Assembly: GCA_023441125.1 (NCBI GenBank)
Contig: JAEZQV010000277.1
Coordinates: 1-9,727, forward strand
DNA: 9,727 nucleotides
Reading direction: 5' to 3'
Source: Bacillota bacterium
GTDB taxonomy: Bacteria > Bacillota_C > Negativicutes > Sporomusales > Sporomusaceae
This document shows positions 1 through 6,396 of the stretch, piece after piece (the stretch's first letter is position 1; each line of letters starts with the position of its first letter). Position numbers and translations under genes: made by a program. The notes beneath the pieces were generated by a model. The model saw nothing but the letters and a program-made list of their open reading frames with translations. It did not search any database and was not told the origin of the DNA.

Positions 1-1
1 C

Positions 2-298
2 AAAAACGATATTTTCATGTCGGACAAGGTGAAAGCCGCCATGGATGAATTCCGTACCTTTATGTTCAATAAGATATATCATTCGGCTGAACTGGAGCCT
101 GATCGAAAAAAAGCCAAATATATTATCTGCAAACTTTTTGAATACTACATAAGTAATCCTAGGAGTTTGCCGGAGGAATTTTTAGAGCGGGAAGAACGCT
201 GGGATTTGCAGACCGTGGTTATTGATTATATTGCCGGCCTGACTGACTTGTACGCCATTAAACAATTTGAAAAATTATTTATTCCCGCTGCCTGGTGA
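2..298 (+). CDS. dgt: dGTP triphosphohydrolase-family protein, C-terminal end (partial)
   Basis: An open frame enters from the left edge (codons from base 2) and stops with TGA at 296-298, giving the last 97 residues of a longer protein. Visible signatures match the C-terminal tail of dGTPase-like HD-domain hydrolases: a helical stretch with LRTFMF and a following VY-like KIYHS, then LFEYYISNP, and near the end the family-typical DYIAGLTDLYAI followed by a short tail ending in P-A-A-W. The catalytic HD motif lies upstream, outside the window. These enzymes hydrolyse dGTP (or other dNTPs) to the deoxynucleoside and triphosphate in the cytoplasm. A dgt gene directly upstream of dnaG-rpoD is a familiar order in Clostridia and Negativicutes, which supports the call. 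The ATG at base 17 is an internal methionine, not the start. Family is likely; substrate is inference. Confidence 0.85.
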   Translation, partial: KNDIFMSDKVKAAMDEFRTFMFNKIYHSAELEPDRKKAKYIICKLFEYYISNPRSLPEEFLEREERWDLQTVVIDYIAGLTDLYAIKQFEKLFIPAAW

Positions 299-303
299 GG
301 GCC

Positions 304-336
304 AAAAGAGGCAGAGCAATTGTGCTCTGCCTTTTC
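304..336 (+). terminator. Rho-independent terminator after dgt
   Basis: A 9-bp perfect stem pairs GGCAGAGCA (310-318) with TGCTCTGCC (323-331) around a 4-nt loop. It is extended by the A-rich 304-309 pairing with the T-run at 332-335. It starts 12 nt after the dgt stop and should end that transcript, so dnaG needs its own promoter. Confidence 0.9.
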
Positions 337-340
337 TCTT

Positions 341-591
341 GAACAAATATTATTAGATTTGTCAAGCGCAAAAGAGGAATTTTGTCATCTGTATTGAATA
401 ATAATTATTAAATTCAAAGATGCTAAGAAAAGTCTTACTGTTGACTACAGAAAAGTCAAAGTCAATTGTGATCTTTTGGCAGGAATATTATTCTGAGTGT
501 AGAATTAAGTCAAACATTGGAACTATTTGCATATCGACGAAGTTAACACAGCAGAATAATCTACTTATTTACCTGGATAAGGTGAGTTCAT
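341..591 (+). promoter_or_regulatory. dnaG leader/promoter region with repeated motifs
   Basis: This is 251 bp of AT-rich DNA between the dgt terminator and dnaG. A possible sigma-A promoter is TTGTCA (382-387), 18 bp, TATTAA (406-411), which is only moderate. Two 25-bp copies of an element AGGAAT...GAAT lie at 375-399 and 481-505 (17 of 25 positions identical). The hexamer TTGACT (441-446) and its complement AGTCAA (454-459, 460-465, 508-513) occur four times. TTTGTCAAG at 358-366 matches the Spo0A box consensus TTTGTCRAA at 8 of 9 positions, and TGTAGAA at 498-504 is one base from TGTCGAA. No convincing small gene was found; a 64-codon open frame here lacks a ribosome site and runs into dnaG. 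Confidence 0.45.
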
Positions 592-2403
592 ATGAAAGAT
601 GCGGTTTTCGATGACTTTATCGATAGATTGCGTTCCGAAAGCGATATTGTCAGTATTATCTCCGACTATGTTTCTTTAAAAAAGAAAGGAAAAAATTATT
701 GGGGTTGTTGCCCTTTTCACAATGAGAAAACCCCCTCATTTTCGGTTACTCCGGACAAAGGTTTTTTTTATTGCTTTGGTTGTCAGGCCGGCGGCAATGT
801 TTTTAATTTTCTTATGAGGGTTGAAAACATTACTTTTTTTGAAGCAGTAAAATTGCTGGCTCATAAACTGAATGTCCCGCTGCCCGAAAAGGAAAAGTCA
901 CCGCGCGAACAAGCCCGCGACCAGGAACTTGTCCGGATATATCAGGTTAATGAGTTGGCACGAGATTTTTTTCATGCCTGCCTTACCAAGACAAATTTTG
1001 GCAAGCCGGCGCGGGAATATTTGGCAAGCCGAGGGATAACGGCTGAATGGATTGATTTTTTTAAACTGGGGTTTGCACCTCCGTTATGGGATAAACTATC
1101 ATTAACATTCAGTGCCAGGGGTATCGCGCTGGATATACTGCTAAAATCAGGACTATGTGCAGCCCGGACTGCCGGCGACGGTGTTTACGACCGTTTTCGT
1201 AACCGGATTATGTTTCCAATAAGTGATGTCCGGGGACGGATAATTGGTTTTGGCGGCAGGGTCCTGGACAATACACAGCCCAAATACCTTAATTCGCCGG
1301 AAACACAGGTTTTCAACAAACGGTATGTATTATATGGCTTTGACAACGCGCACAAACATATTCGTGATACCGGTCAGGTAATTATTGTAGAAGGTTATAT
1401 GGATGCTATCAGTCTGTATAAACATGGTATCCGCAATGTTGTGGCATCACTGGGAACGGCTTTTACGTCGGAACAGGCCAGAAATCTGTTAAAACTAAAT
1501 GCCGAGTTGCTGTTTTCCTATGATAGCGACGCTGCCGGCCAGAATGCCACACTCAGGGCACTCAGCACGGTGCGTTCGCTGGGAGCAACGGTCAAAGTAG
1601 TGTCTGTGCCTGATGGCAAGGACCCTGATGAATTTGTCAGCAAACATGGCAGCCAGGCTTTTGCCGAATTAATAACCTCGGCCCAGCCATTATTAGACTA
1701 TCAGCTTGATCAGGCGCTCAAAGCCGATGATTATTCAACCGTGCAGGGTAAAATTGCCGTTGTTGGCAAATTGGCGCCTATTCTGGCGGAGGCCGATAAC
1801 GCGGTGGCGGTCAATGCCCATATTACCCGCCTGTCGCAAACACTGGCCGTAGATGAAAGCGCATTAAGAACTGAAATAACAAAATATATCGTCCAGGCCA
1901 AAAAGGATAAAAATGTAAATAACGGGAAAACTATAAATATTGCACTCTTATATAAACAGCCGGCGCCAGCAGTAGTCCAGGCTGAACGGCAACTCATCAG
2001 ACTGATGTGCGATGATTTATCACTTGTTCCGTATGTCTTTGCTAAAATTTCTCCGCAAGAAATTCAGGGAGCTTTGCAGCAAGAGATTATTAATTTCATA
2101 TTTAATGCGTATAATATGGAGAAAAATATAACACCGGCGCAGCTAAATGCTGTGGTAAATAACCTGCCGGAAAAGGCAAGTAGTGAGTTTTCGCATATTA
2201 TGTTAATGGAAATTCAATATGATGATATGGTCAGATTTGTAGATGATTGTATAAAAGCGATCAGGTTAGCGCATTTGACCGTTTTATATGAACAGCACCG
2301 GCTGATGGCCGACGAATTAGAACGCATGGGGGATAGTAACTTTCTGCAGGAACTTGCGGAAAGTCAGCGAATTAAACATGAGATTAGAAAACTACATCAT
2401 TAA
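592..2403 (+). CDS. dnaG: DNA primase DnaG
   Basis: A complete 603-residue primase, normal length for the family, which makes the RNA primers for Okazaki fragments at the replication fork with DnaB helicase. The N-terminal CHC2 zinc-binding domain is visible: C40, H43, C61 and C64, inside [13 protein letters not shown] and [10 protein letters not shown]. The central TOPRIM catalytic core has E267 in VEGYMD, D311 and D313 in SYDSDAAG, and the GKDPDEF segment at 342-348. Residues after about 430 form the variable helicase-binding C-terminal part. The ATG at 592 follows an AAGGTGAG ribosome site (579-586). The rpoD start lies 56 nt after the stop, so the two probably share a transcript, as in the classical macromolecular-synthesis operon. 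All expected catalytic residues are present and nothing looks broken. Confidence 0.98.
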   Translation: MKDAVFDDFIDRLRSESDIVSIISDYVSLKKKGKNYWGCCPFHNEKTPSFSVTPDKGFFYCFGCQAGGNVFNFLMRVENITFFEAVKLLAHKLNVPLPEKEKSPREQARDQELVRIYQVNELARDFFHACLTKTNFGKPAREYLASRGITAEWIDFFKLGFAPPLWDKLSLTFSARGIALDILLKSGLCAARTAGDGVYDRFRNRIMFPISDVRGRIIGFGGRVLDNTQPKYLNSPETQVFNKRYVLYGFDNAHKHIRDTGQVIIVEGYMDAISLYKHGIRNVVASLGTAFTSEQARNLLKLNAELLFSYDSDAAGQNATLRALSTVRSLGATVKVVSVPDGKDPDEFVSKHGSQAFAELITSAQPLLDYQLDQALKADDYSTVQGKIAVVGKLAPILAEADNAVAVNAHITRLSQTLAVDESALRTEITKYIVQAKKDKNVNNGKTINIALLYKQPAPAVVQAERQLIRLMCDDLSLVPYVFAKISPQEIQGALQQEIINFIFNAYNMEKNITPAQLNAVVNNLPEKASSEFSHIMLMEIQYDDMVRFVDDCIKAIRLAHLTVLYEQHRLMADELERMGDSNFLQELAESQRIKHEIRKLHH

Positions 2404-2459
2404 TATTCAAACATGGAGTACATTACCATTGTCGATTGCCAAGGGAAGGGGGGAAAACT

Positions 2460-3566
2460 ATGGCTGATAAAAAAGCTGCACCGGGCGAGCAAGTCAATGA
2501 ACTTTTACACAAAGGGAAAAAGCGTGGTGTGTTGACGTACGCTGAAATTATGGATACAATGCAAACTGAAGATATGAGTCCGGATGAAATTGATGACATG
2601 TATGAAATCTTTAATAATAAAGGTATTGAAATAGTTGATGAAGTCCCGGATGTTGAACTTATTGAAGGTCCAGATATTTCCGAGATTGAATCAACAGCCG
2701 AAGAAGTAGATATCGATCTTACCATTCCTGAAGGCATTAGTATCGATGATCCTGTTCGTATGTACCTCAAGGAAATTGGCCGTGTACCTCTTTTGACTGC
2801 TGATGAAGAGATTAATCTTGCCAAGCGTATGGAACAAGGGGATGAAGAAGCCAAGCGCCGCCTTGCCGAAGCGAATTTGCGGCTGGTGGTAAGTATCGCC
2901 AAGCGGTATGTTGGCCGGGGTATGCTGTTTCTTGACCTGATTCAAGAAGGTAACCTGGGTCTGATTAAGGCTGTAGAAAAATTCGACTATAATAAAGGGT
3001 ATAAATTCAGTACCTATGCCACCTGGTGGATACGCCAGGCAATTACCAGAGCCATTGCCGATCAGGCCCGCACAATTCGTATTCCGGTGCACATGGTCGA
3101 AACCATTAACAAACTTATCCGGGTTTCACGCCAACTGCTCCAGGAACTGGGACGTGAACCGTCGCCTGAAGAAGTGGCCAAAGCTATGGATGTCAGTGTG
3201 GAACGGGTGCGGGAAATCATGAAAATTGCCCAAGAACCTGTATCACTGGAAACACCCATAGGGGAAGAGGAAGATTCCCACCTGGGTGATTTCATCGAAG
3301 ATCAGGATGCGCCGGCGCCGGCAGAAGCAGCCTCCTTTATGCTGCTGAAGGAACAACTGGAAGAGGTTCTGGAAACGCTGACGCCGCGTGAAGAAAAAGT
3401 GCTGCGCCTTCGCTTTGGTTTAGATGACGGCCGGGCCCGTACTTTAGAAGAGGTAGGCCAGTATTTCGGTGTTACCCGGGAACGTATCCGGCAGATAGAA
3501 GCCAAAGCGCTCCGGAAATTGCGTCATCCCAGCCGCAGCAAGAAACTGAAGGATTTTCTCGAATAA
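2460..3566 (+). CDS. rpoD: RNA polymerase primary sigma factor (sigma-70/SigA)
   Basis: A 368-residue housekeeping sigma factor, close to the 371 of Bacillus SigA. Region 1.1 occupies the acidic N-terminus. Region 1.2 starts near D96 with [12 protein letters not shown]. Region 2 holds the core-binding and -10-recognising block, with [19 protein letters not shown] and then [13 protein letters not shown] at 183-195 (W189 and W190 help melt the promoter). Region 3 begins near RIPVHMVE. Region 4.2 has the -35-binding helix-turn-helix [17 protein letters not shown] from V338. The ATG at 2460 is chosen because AAGGGGGG (2446-2453) sits 6 nt upstream; a TTG at 2436 would add eight residues but leaves that ribosome site inside the gene. 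No terminator is visible after the stop, so transcripts may run into the tRNA array. Confidence 0.98.
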   Translation: MADKKAAPGEQVNELLHKGKKRGVLTYAEIMDTMQTEDMSPDEIDDMYEIFNNKGIEIVDEVPDVELIEGPDISEIESTAEEVDIDLTIPEGISIDDPVRMYLKEIGRVPLLTADEEINLAKRMEQGDEEAKRRLAEANLRLVVSIAKRYVGRGMLFLDLIQEGNLGLIKAVEKFDYNKGYKFSTYATWWIRQAITRAIADQARTIRIPVHMVETINKLIRVSRQLLQELGREPSPEEVAKAMDVSVERVREIMKIAQEPVSLETPIGEEEDSHLGDFIEDQDAPAPAEAASFMLLKEQLEEVLETLTPREEKVLRLRFGLDDGRARTLEEVGQYFGVTRERIRQIEAKALRKLRHPSRSKKLKDFLE

Positions 3567-3581
3567 AAACCGCTAAAGCAC

Positions 3582-3610
3582 TTGACGTAATAAGGACATT
3601 GTTTTATAAT
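3582..3610 (+). promoter_or_regulatory. Strong sigma-A promoter of the tRNA array
   Basis: TTGACG (3582-3587), a 17-bp spacer and a perfect TATAAT (3605-3610). Transcription should start near 3617, about 12 nt before the first tRNA. The near-consensus match fits stable-RNA expression. It lies 15 bp after the rpoD stop codon. Confidence 0.92.
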
Positions 3611-3628
3611 AATCAACGTTGGCGATAC

Positions 3629-3704
3629 TCCTCGATAGCTCAGTTGGTAGAGCAATCGGCTGTTAACCGATCGGTCGTAGGTTCGAGTCCTACTCGAGGA
3701 GCCA
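3629..3704 (+). tRNA. tRNA-Asn (GTT)
   Basis: A full 76-nt cloverleaf. The acceptor TCCTCGA (3629-3635) pairs perfectly with TCGAGGA (3694-3700); G3701 is the discriminator base and CCA is encoded at 3702-3704. The anticodon loop CTGTTAA carries GTT at 3662-3664, and the T-loop is TTCGAGT. First gene of the array, directly behind the promoter. Confidence 0.98.
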
Positions 3705-3718
3705 GTTATTATGTTAGC

Positions 3719-3746
3719 AAACAGGCTTTCTTCGGAAAACCTGTTT
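3719..3746 (+). terminator. UUCG-capped hairpin between tRNA-Asn and the CAT tRNA
   Basis: AAACAGG-C-TTTC (3719-3730) pairs with GAAA-A-CCTGTTT (3735-3746) through 11 pairs with one C/A mismatch, capped by an exceptionally stable TTCG tetraloop (3731-3734). The T-tract afterwards is short and interrupted, so it is probably a weak terminator or a processing/attenuation hairpin rather than a full stop: the following tRNAs have no better promoter of their own. Confidence 0.65.
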
Positions 3747-3757
3747 TAGTATCTTTA

Positions 3758-3832
3758 GGGCCTATAGCTCAGCGGTAGAGCAGCCGGCTCATAACCGGCT
3801 GGTCCCTGGTTCGATCCCAGGTGGGCCCACCA
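3758..3832 (+). tRNA. tRNA with CAT anticodon, probably tRNA-Ile2 (lysidine-modified)
   Basis: A full 75-nt cloverleaf. The acceptor GGGCCTA (3758-3764) pairs with TGGGCCC (3822-3828), discriminator A3829, encoded CCA 3830-3832. The anticodon loop is CTCATAA, anticodon CAT. Automatic tools would usually call this Met. The acceptor carries C4-G69 and C5-G68, the pairs that in E. coli mark tRNA-Ile2 as substrate of the lysidine synthase TilS and distinguish it from elongator Met. The acceptor start also resembles Ile2 genes more than the initiator, which needs an unpaired first position and three G-C pairs next to the anticodon loop. tRNA identity is certain; the Ile2 assignment is inference. 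Confidence 0.85.
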
Positions 3833-3861
3833 TAAGCAGTGAACCGGATTTCTAGGAGCAA
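3832..3861 (+). repeat. tRNA-spacer repeat, copy 1 (truncated, type b core)
   Basis: The head ATAAGCAG begins on the last base of the preceding tRNA's CCA end. It aligns along about 30 bp with the start of copy 3 (4069-4101): head, then ACCGG/GCCAGG, TTTCTAGGAGC against TCTTTGGGAGC, then AAAGCG against GAGAGCG. It stops at AGCG, where copy 2 begins abruptly with ATAAGCAG, so the second half of this unit is missing. Confidence 0.6.
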
Positions 3862-3957
3862 AGCGATAAGCAGAGAGCCAAGAAAGTGAGCCATTAGGCG
3901 AAGCTTGATTGGTGCGAATCGCTATCGCTTAGTTCTGAGCGTAGCGAAGAACCTCCT
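3862..3957 (+). repeat. tRNA-spacer repeat, copy 2 (complete, type a core)
   Basis: A unit of about 90 bp: head ATAAGCAGAGAG (3866-3877), a hairpin core (3878-3912), then ATCGCT duplicated in tandem (3918-3929), and a tail with GTTCT...AGAAC (3932-3952) ending ACCTCCT. The core pairs CCAA (3878-3881) with TTGG (3909-3912), then tandem G/A-A/G mismatches, then AAGT (3884-3887) with GCTT (3903-3906), with GCC-ATTA-GGC at the tip (3890-3899). It matches copy 4 with three substitutions and two small indels. Confidence 0.85.
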
Positions 3958-3958
3958 A

Positions 3959-3988
3959 ATTATCCGTACTATAACCATATTATCCGTA
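3959..3988 (+). repeat. 10-bp direct repeat upstream of tRNA-Glu
   Basis: ATTATCCGTA occurs at 3959-3968 and again at 3979-3988, starting 20 bp apart, in the short gap between repeat copy 2 and tRNA-Glu. The role is unknown. The ACTATAACC between them gives a weak -10-like TATAAC without a good -35. Confidence 0.6.
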
Positions 3989-3992
3989 TCAT

Positions 3993-4067
3993 GGCCCGTT
4001 GGTCAAGCGGTTAAGACACCGCCCTTTCACGGCGGTATCAAGGGTTCGATTCCCTTACGGGTCACCA
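3993..4067 (+). tRNA. tRNA-Glu (TTC)
   Basis: A full 75-nt cloverleaf. GGCCCGT (3993-3999) pairs with ACGGGTC (4057-4063) including one G-U pair; discriminator A4064, encoded CCA 4065-4067. The anticodon stem CCGCC/GGCGG encloses CTTTCAC, with anticodon TTC at 4026-4028. Confidence 0.98.
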
Positions 4068-4068
4068 T

Positions 4069-4141
4069 ATAAGCAGAGAGCCAGGTCTTTGGGAGCGAGA
4101 GCGACGCAAAGACCTGTGCGAATCGCTTAGTTCTGAACTGT
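4069..4141 (+). repeat. tRNA-spacer repeat, copy 3 (type b core, tail fused to copy 4)
   Basis: The head ATAAGCAGAGAG begins one base after the CCA of tRNA-Glu. Its core differs from copies 2 and 4: a perfect 9-bp stem AGGTCTTTG (4083-4091) with CAAAGACCT (4107-4115) around GAGCGAGAGCGAC-like sequence. It then rejoins the common part GTGCGAATCGCTTAGTTCTGA and ends at GTAGCG, where copy 4 starts. So one family carries two exchangeable hairpin cores between shared flanks. Confidence 0.8.
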
Positions 4142-4232
4142 AGCGATAAGCAGAGAGTCCAAGAAAGCGAGCCATTAGGCGAAGTTTGATTGGTACGAAT
4201 CGCTTAGTTCTGAGCGTAGCGAAGAACCTCCT
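4142..4232 (+). repeat. tRNA-spacer repeat, copy 4 (complete, type a core)
   Basis: A close match to copy 2: head (4146-4158 with one extra T), the same hairpin core with CCAA (4159-4162) and TTGG (4190-4193), a single ATCGCT, and the same tail to ACCTCCT (4226-4232). Within the inner stem, copy 2 has G3886-C3904 and T3887/G3903, while copy 4 has G4167/T4185 and C4168-G4184. Both changes keep pairing through G-U wobbles, which suggests selection for the folded form, although two changes are few. Confidence 0.85.
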
Positions 4233-4243
4233 ATATACATCAC

Positions 4244-4319
<76 letters not shown>

Positions 4320-4321
4320 TG

Positions 4322-4355
4322 AAAAAACCTGCGAATTTGTTTCGCAGGTTTTTTC
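4322..4355 (+). terminator. Rho-independent terminator of the tRNA array
   Basis: AAAAAACCTGCGAA (4322-4335) pairs perfectly with TTCGCAGGTTTTTT (4341-4354) around a 5-nt loop, ending in a T-run. It begins two bases after the tRNA-Val CCA. A textbook terminator that closes the rpoD/tRNA transcription unit. Confidence 0.96.
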
Positions 4356-4518
4356 CGTCCTGATAGAAAGGATAACTTTCACCTGGATAAGAGCAACATC
4401 GGCTTACACTTTCGCCAAAGGCTCGGCGCAAGCCGTGTTTTCTTTAGCGATAGCCACACAGGATTTTATCATCGGTAAGCGAAATACTAAGATAGAAAAG
4501 TGCCAAGGAGGCTGTTAC
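4356..4518 (+). other. trmK leader, 163 bp without a clear promoter
   Basis: After a strong terminator a promoter for trmK is expected, but no good -35/-10 pair stands out. Structure is present: GAAAG-GATAA-CTTTC (4367-4381 region), and CGGCTT (4400-4405) can pair with AAGCCG (4430-4435), enclosing a GCC-AAA-GGC hairpin. The frame reads open through this stretch into trmK but also across tRNA-Val, so it is not taken as coding. Confidence 0.5.
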
Positions 4519-5223
4519 GTGAAATTAGGTCAACGGTTGCAGGCAATTGCCGACATGGTTCCGGCTGGATCGGTTATCGCCGATATCGGCACAGATCATG
4601 CTTATTTACCCATATATCTGATTAAGCAAAAGATTGCTGCCAGGGCGATTGCCGGTGATGTTCATCATGGCCCGTATTTATCGGCGCAGGGCGCCGTTGC
4701 GGCTCACAACCTGGAGCAAGCGATTTCAGTCCGCCAGGGAAACGGTTTGGCAGTAATACAGCCTGGCGAGGCGGATGTTGTTGTTATTGCCGGCATGGGC
4801 GGAGCCAATATTATCGATATTTTAAGTGCGCGGCCGGAAGTGACAGCTGCTTTTAAACGCCTTATATTACAGCCGATGATTGCGGCGTCTCTGGTCCGCA
4901 GCTGGCTGCATGCGCATGACTGGCAAATCATTAATGAACAACTGGTGCAGGAAGACGGTAAGCTGTACCAGATAATTGCCGCCGAGCCCGGGGTAAGCCA
5001 GCAGCTAGCAGACGATATACTGTACGAAATCGGTCCGGTACTCTGGCAAGCTAAACCGCCTTTACTAAGACAGCATATTCAGGAACTGATCGGACACCTG
5101 CGTTCTGTAGTAGTGGCGATGGCCGCCGGTGGCGCAGAAACTGTGAACTCTGTGAAGTATAAAAACTATACCGACAGACTAAAAAAACTGGAGGACAAAC
5201 TAAATGCCTGTAAAATGCCGTGA
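4519..5223 (+). CDS. trmK: tRNA (adenine-N1-22) methyltransferase TrmK
   Basis: A 234-residue class I SAM-dependent methyltransferase of the TrmK/YqfN family, which methylates N1 of A22 in the D-arm region of a subset of tRNAs. The N-terminal SAM-binding motif I is IADIGTDHAYLP at 20-31, with the acidic loop GDVHHGPY at 46-53. AGMGG at 91-95 is the family-typical loop, followed by LILQP. The C-terminal part, ending in lysine-rich RLKKLEDKL, is the helical extension of this family. The GTG start at 4519 is supported by a strong AAGGAGG (4505-4511) 7 nt upstream. The longer open frame from 4186 runs through a tRNA gene and is rejected. It overlaps the next gene by 20 nt. The trmK-nif3 pair after the primary sigma factor is conserved in Firmicutes. 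Confidence 0.94.
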   Translation: MKLGQRLQAIADMVPAGSVIADIGTDHAYLPIYLIKQKIAARAIAGDVHHGPYLSAQGAVAAHNLEQAISVRQGNGLAVIQPGEADVVVIAGMGGANIIDILSARPEVTAAFKRLILQPMIAASLVRSWLHAHDWQIINEQLVQEDGKLYQIIAAEPGVSQQLADDILYEIGPVLWQAKPPLLRQHIQELIGHLRSVVVAMAAGGAETVNSVKYKNYTDRLKKLEDKLNACKMP

Positions 5224-6322
5224 TATTATGGCCGAACTGGAACTGCTGGCACCGAAGCACTTGGCGGAAGACTGGGATAATATCGGTTTGTTGTTGGGCA
5301 GTCCGGAGCAGGATATACATAAAATACTGGTGACCCTCGATGTGGACCAGGCAGTTGTTGCTGAAGCCGTTGCGACCGGAGCCAATATGCTTGTCAGCCA
5401 TCATCCGCTGCTGTTCAAAGGCATAACCAACATTCGCACAGATTCGGCAGCAGGCAGTATGCTAGCGGCTTTGCTTAAAAACGATATCGCGGTGTATGCC
5501 GCTCACACCAATCTTGACAGCGCAGCCGGCGGTGTAAATGATGTATTGGCGCAAAAACTAAATCTCCAAGGAGTTGTGCCCCTATCGACGGTGTACCAGG
5601 AGCAGCTTCATAAACTGGTTGTTTTTGTTCCTGCTTCCCATCTTGAAAAAGTACGTACTGCCATGACGGCAGCCGGTGCGGGGCACATTGGCAATTACAG
5701 TCATTGTACCTTTCAAACCCGGGGAACCGGTACTTTTTTACCGCTTGCCGGCACAACGCCGTTTATTGGCGAGCAGAATAAGCTTGAATATGTGGAGGAA
5801 TACCGTCTGGAAACCATTATGCCGACGGAAATACGCTCACAAGTGATAAGGGCCATGATTGCAGCCCATCCGTATGAAGAAGTGGCTTATGACGAGTATT
5901 TATTAGTAAATCCCGGTCCCCGCAGCGGGTTGGGAAGAGTAGGCAATCTCAGCGAGCCCACGACCTTAGCCAGTTTTGTCGCAGAGGTAAAAACGGCCTT
6001 GGGTATTCACTCACTTAAAGCTGCCGGCCCGGGCAACGCAGTCATAAATAAAGTAGCGATATGCGGCGGCAGCGGCGCCGGCCTGGTAAAAAACGCGCTC
6101 AAGGCCGGCGCGCAAGCGCTGGTCACCGGTGATGTAAAATATCACGATGCGCAGGCAGCGGTTGCAGCCGGCTTGTGCATTGTTGATGCCGGTCATTTCG
6201 CAACCGAACAACCGGTAGTGGCCCGCGTAGTTGATTATTTGAGCCAGTGTGCCGGGAAAAAACACTGGAATATACCAATTATTGCCAGCAAAACGAATCA
6301 GGATGTGTTTACGACCTATTAG
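5204..6322 (+). CDS. Nif3/YqfO-family dinuclear metal protein
   Basis: A 372-residue member of the Nif3-like family in its long form: two Nif3 halves around an inserted YqfO/CutA-like domain (roughly 130-230, with AAHPYEEVAYDEY). Likely metal ligands are visible: H66 and H67 in LVSHHPLLF, H101 and D105 in AAHTNLD, and H331 and E335 in DAGHFATEQ. Databases often name it GTP cyclohydrolase 1 type 2, from work on one homologue; the cellular role in most bacteria remains unclear, so that name should not be taken literally. The ATG at 5204 lies inside the end of trmK, with GGAGG (5190-5194) 9 nt upstream, so the two are translationally coupled. No terminator follows the stop before the thi promoter. 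Confidence 0.92.
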   Translation: MPVKCRDIMAELELLAPKHLAEDWDNIGLLLGSPEQDIHKILVTLDVDQAVVAEAVATGANMLVSHHPLLFKGITNIRTDSAAGSMLAALLKNDIAVYAAHTNLDSAAGGVNDVLAQKLNLQGVVPLSTVYQEQLHKLVVFVPASHLEKVRTAMTAAGAGHIGNYSHCTFQTRGTGTFLPLAGTTPFIGEQNKLEYVEEYRLETIMPTEIRSQVIRAMIAAHPYEEVAYDEYLLVNPGPRSGLGRVGNLSEPTTLASFVAEVKTALGIHSLKAAGPGNAVINKVAICGGSGAGLVKNALKAGAQALVTGDVKYHDAQAAVAAGLCIVDAGHFATEQPVVARVVDYLSQCAGKKHWNIPIIASKTNQDVFTTY

Positions 6323-6346
6323 ACAAGTTTATGCCGTTTTATGAGT

Positions 6347-6375
6347 TTGACGATTTGTAACTTCTGATATAAAAT
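6347..6375 (+). promoter_or_regulatory. sigma-A promoter of the thi operon
   Basis: TTGACG (6347-6352), a 17-bp spacer and TAAAAT (6370-6375). Initiation near 6382 would place the riboswitch P1 stem about 15 nt downstream. Good match, correct position; an overlapping TATAAA at 6368 would give a shorter spacer. Confidence 0.8.
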
Positions 6376-6396
6376 ATACATATAAAAGAATATCTT

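Noticed and set aside
420..614. 64-codon open frame upstream of and overlapping dnaG
   Set aside because: No ribosome site before its ATG, no recognisable family, overlaps dnaG in another frame, and covers the regulatory-looking repeats.
2436..2459. TTG start giving rpoD eight extra residues
   Set aside because: The strong AAGGGGGG site lies after it and is placed correctly for the ATG at 2460.
3832..4232. CRISPR-like array
   Set aside because: Units are about 90 bp with internal hairpins and variable cores, not short identical repeats with regular unique spacers, and tRNA genes lie between them; no cas genes.
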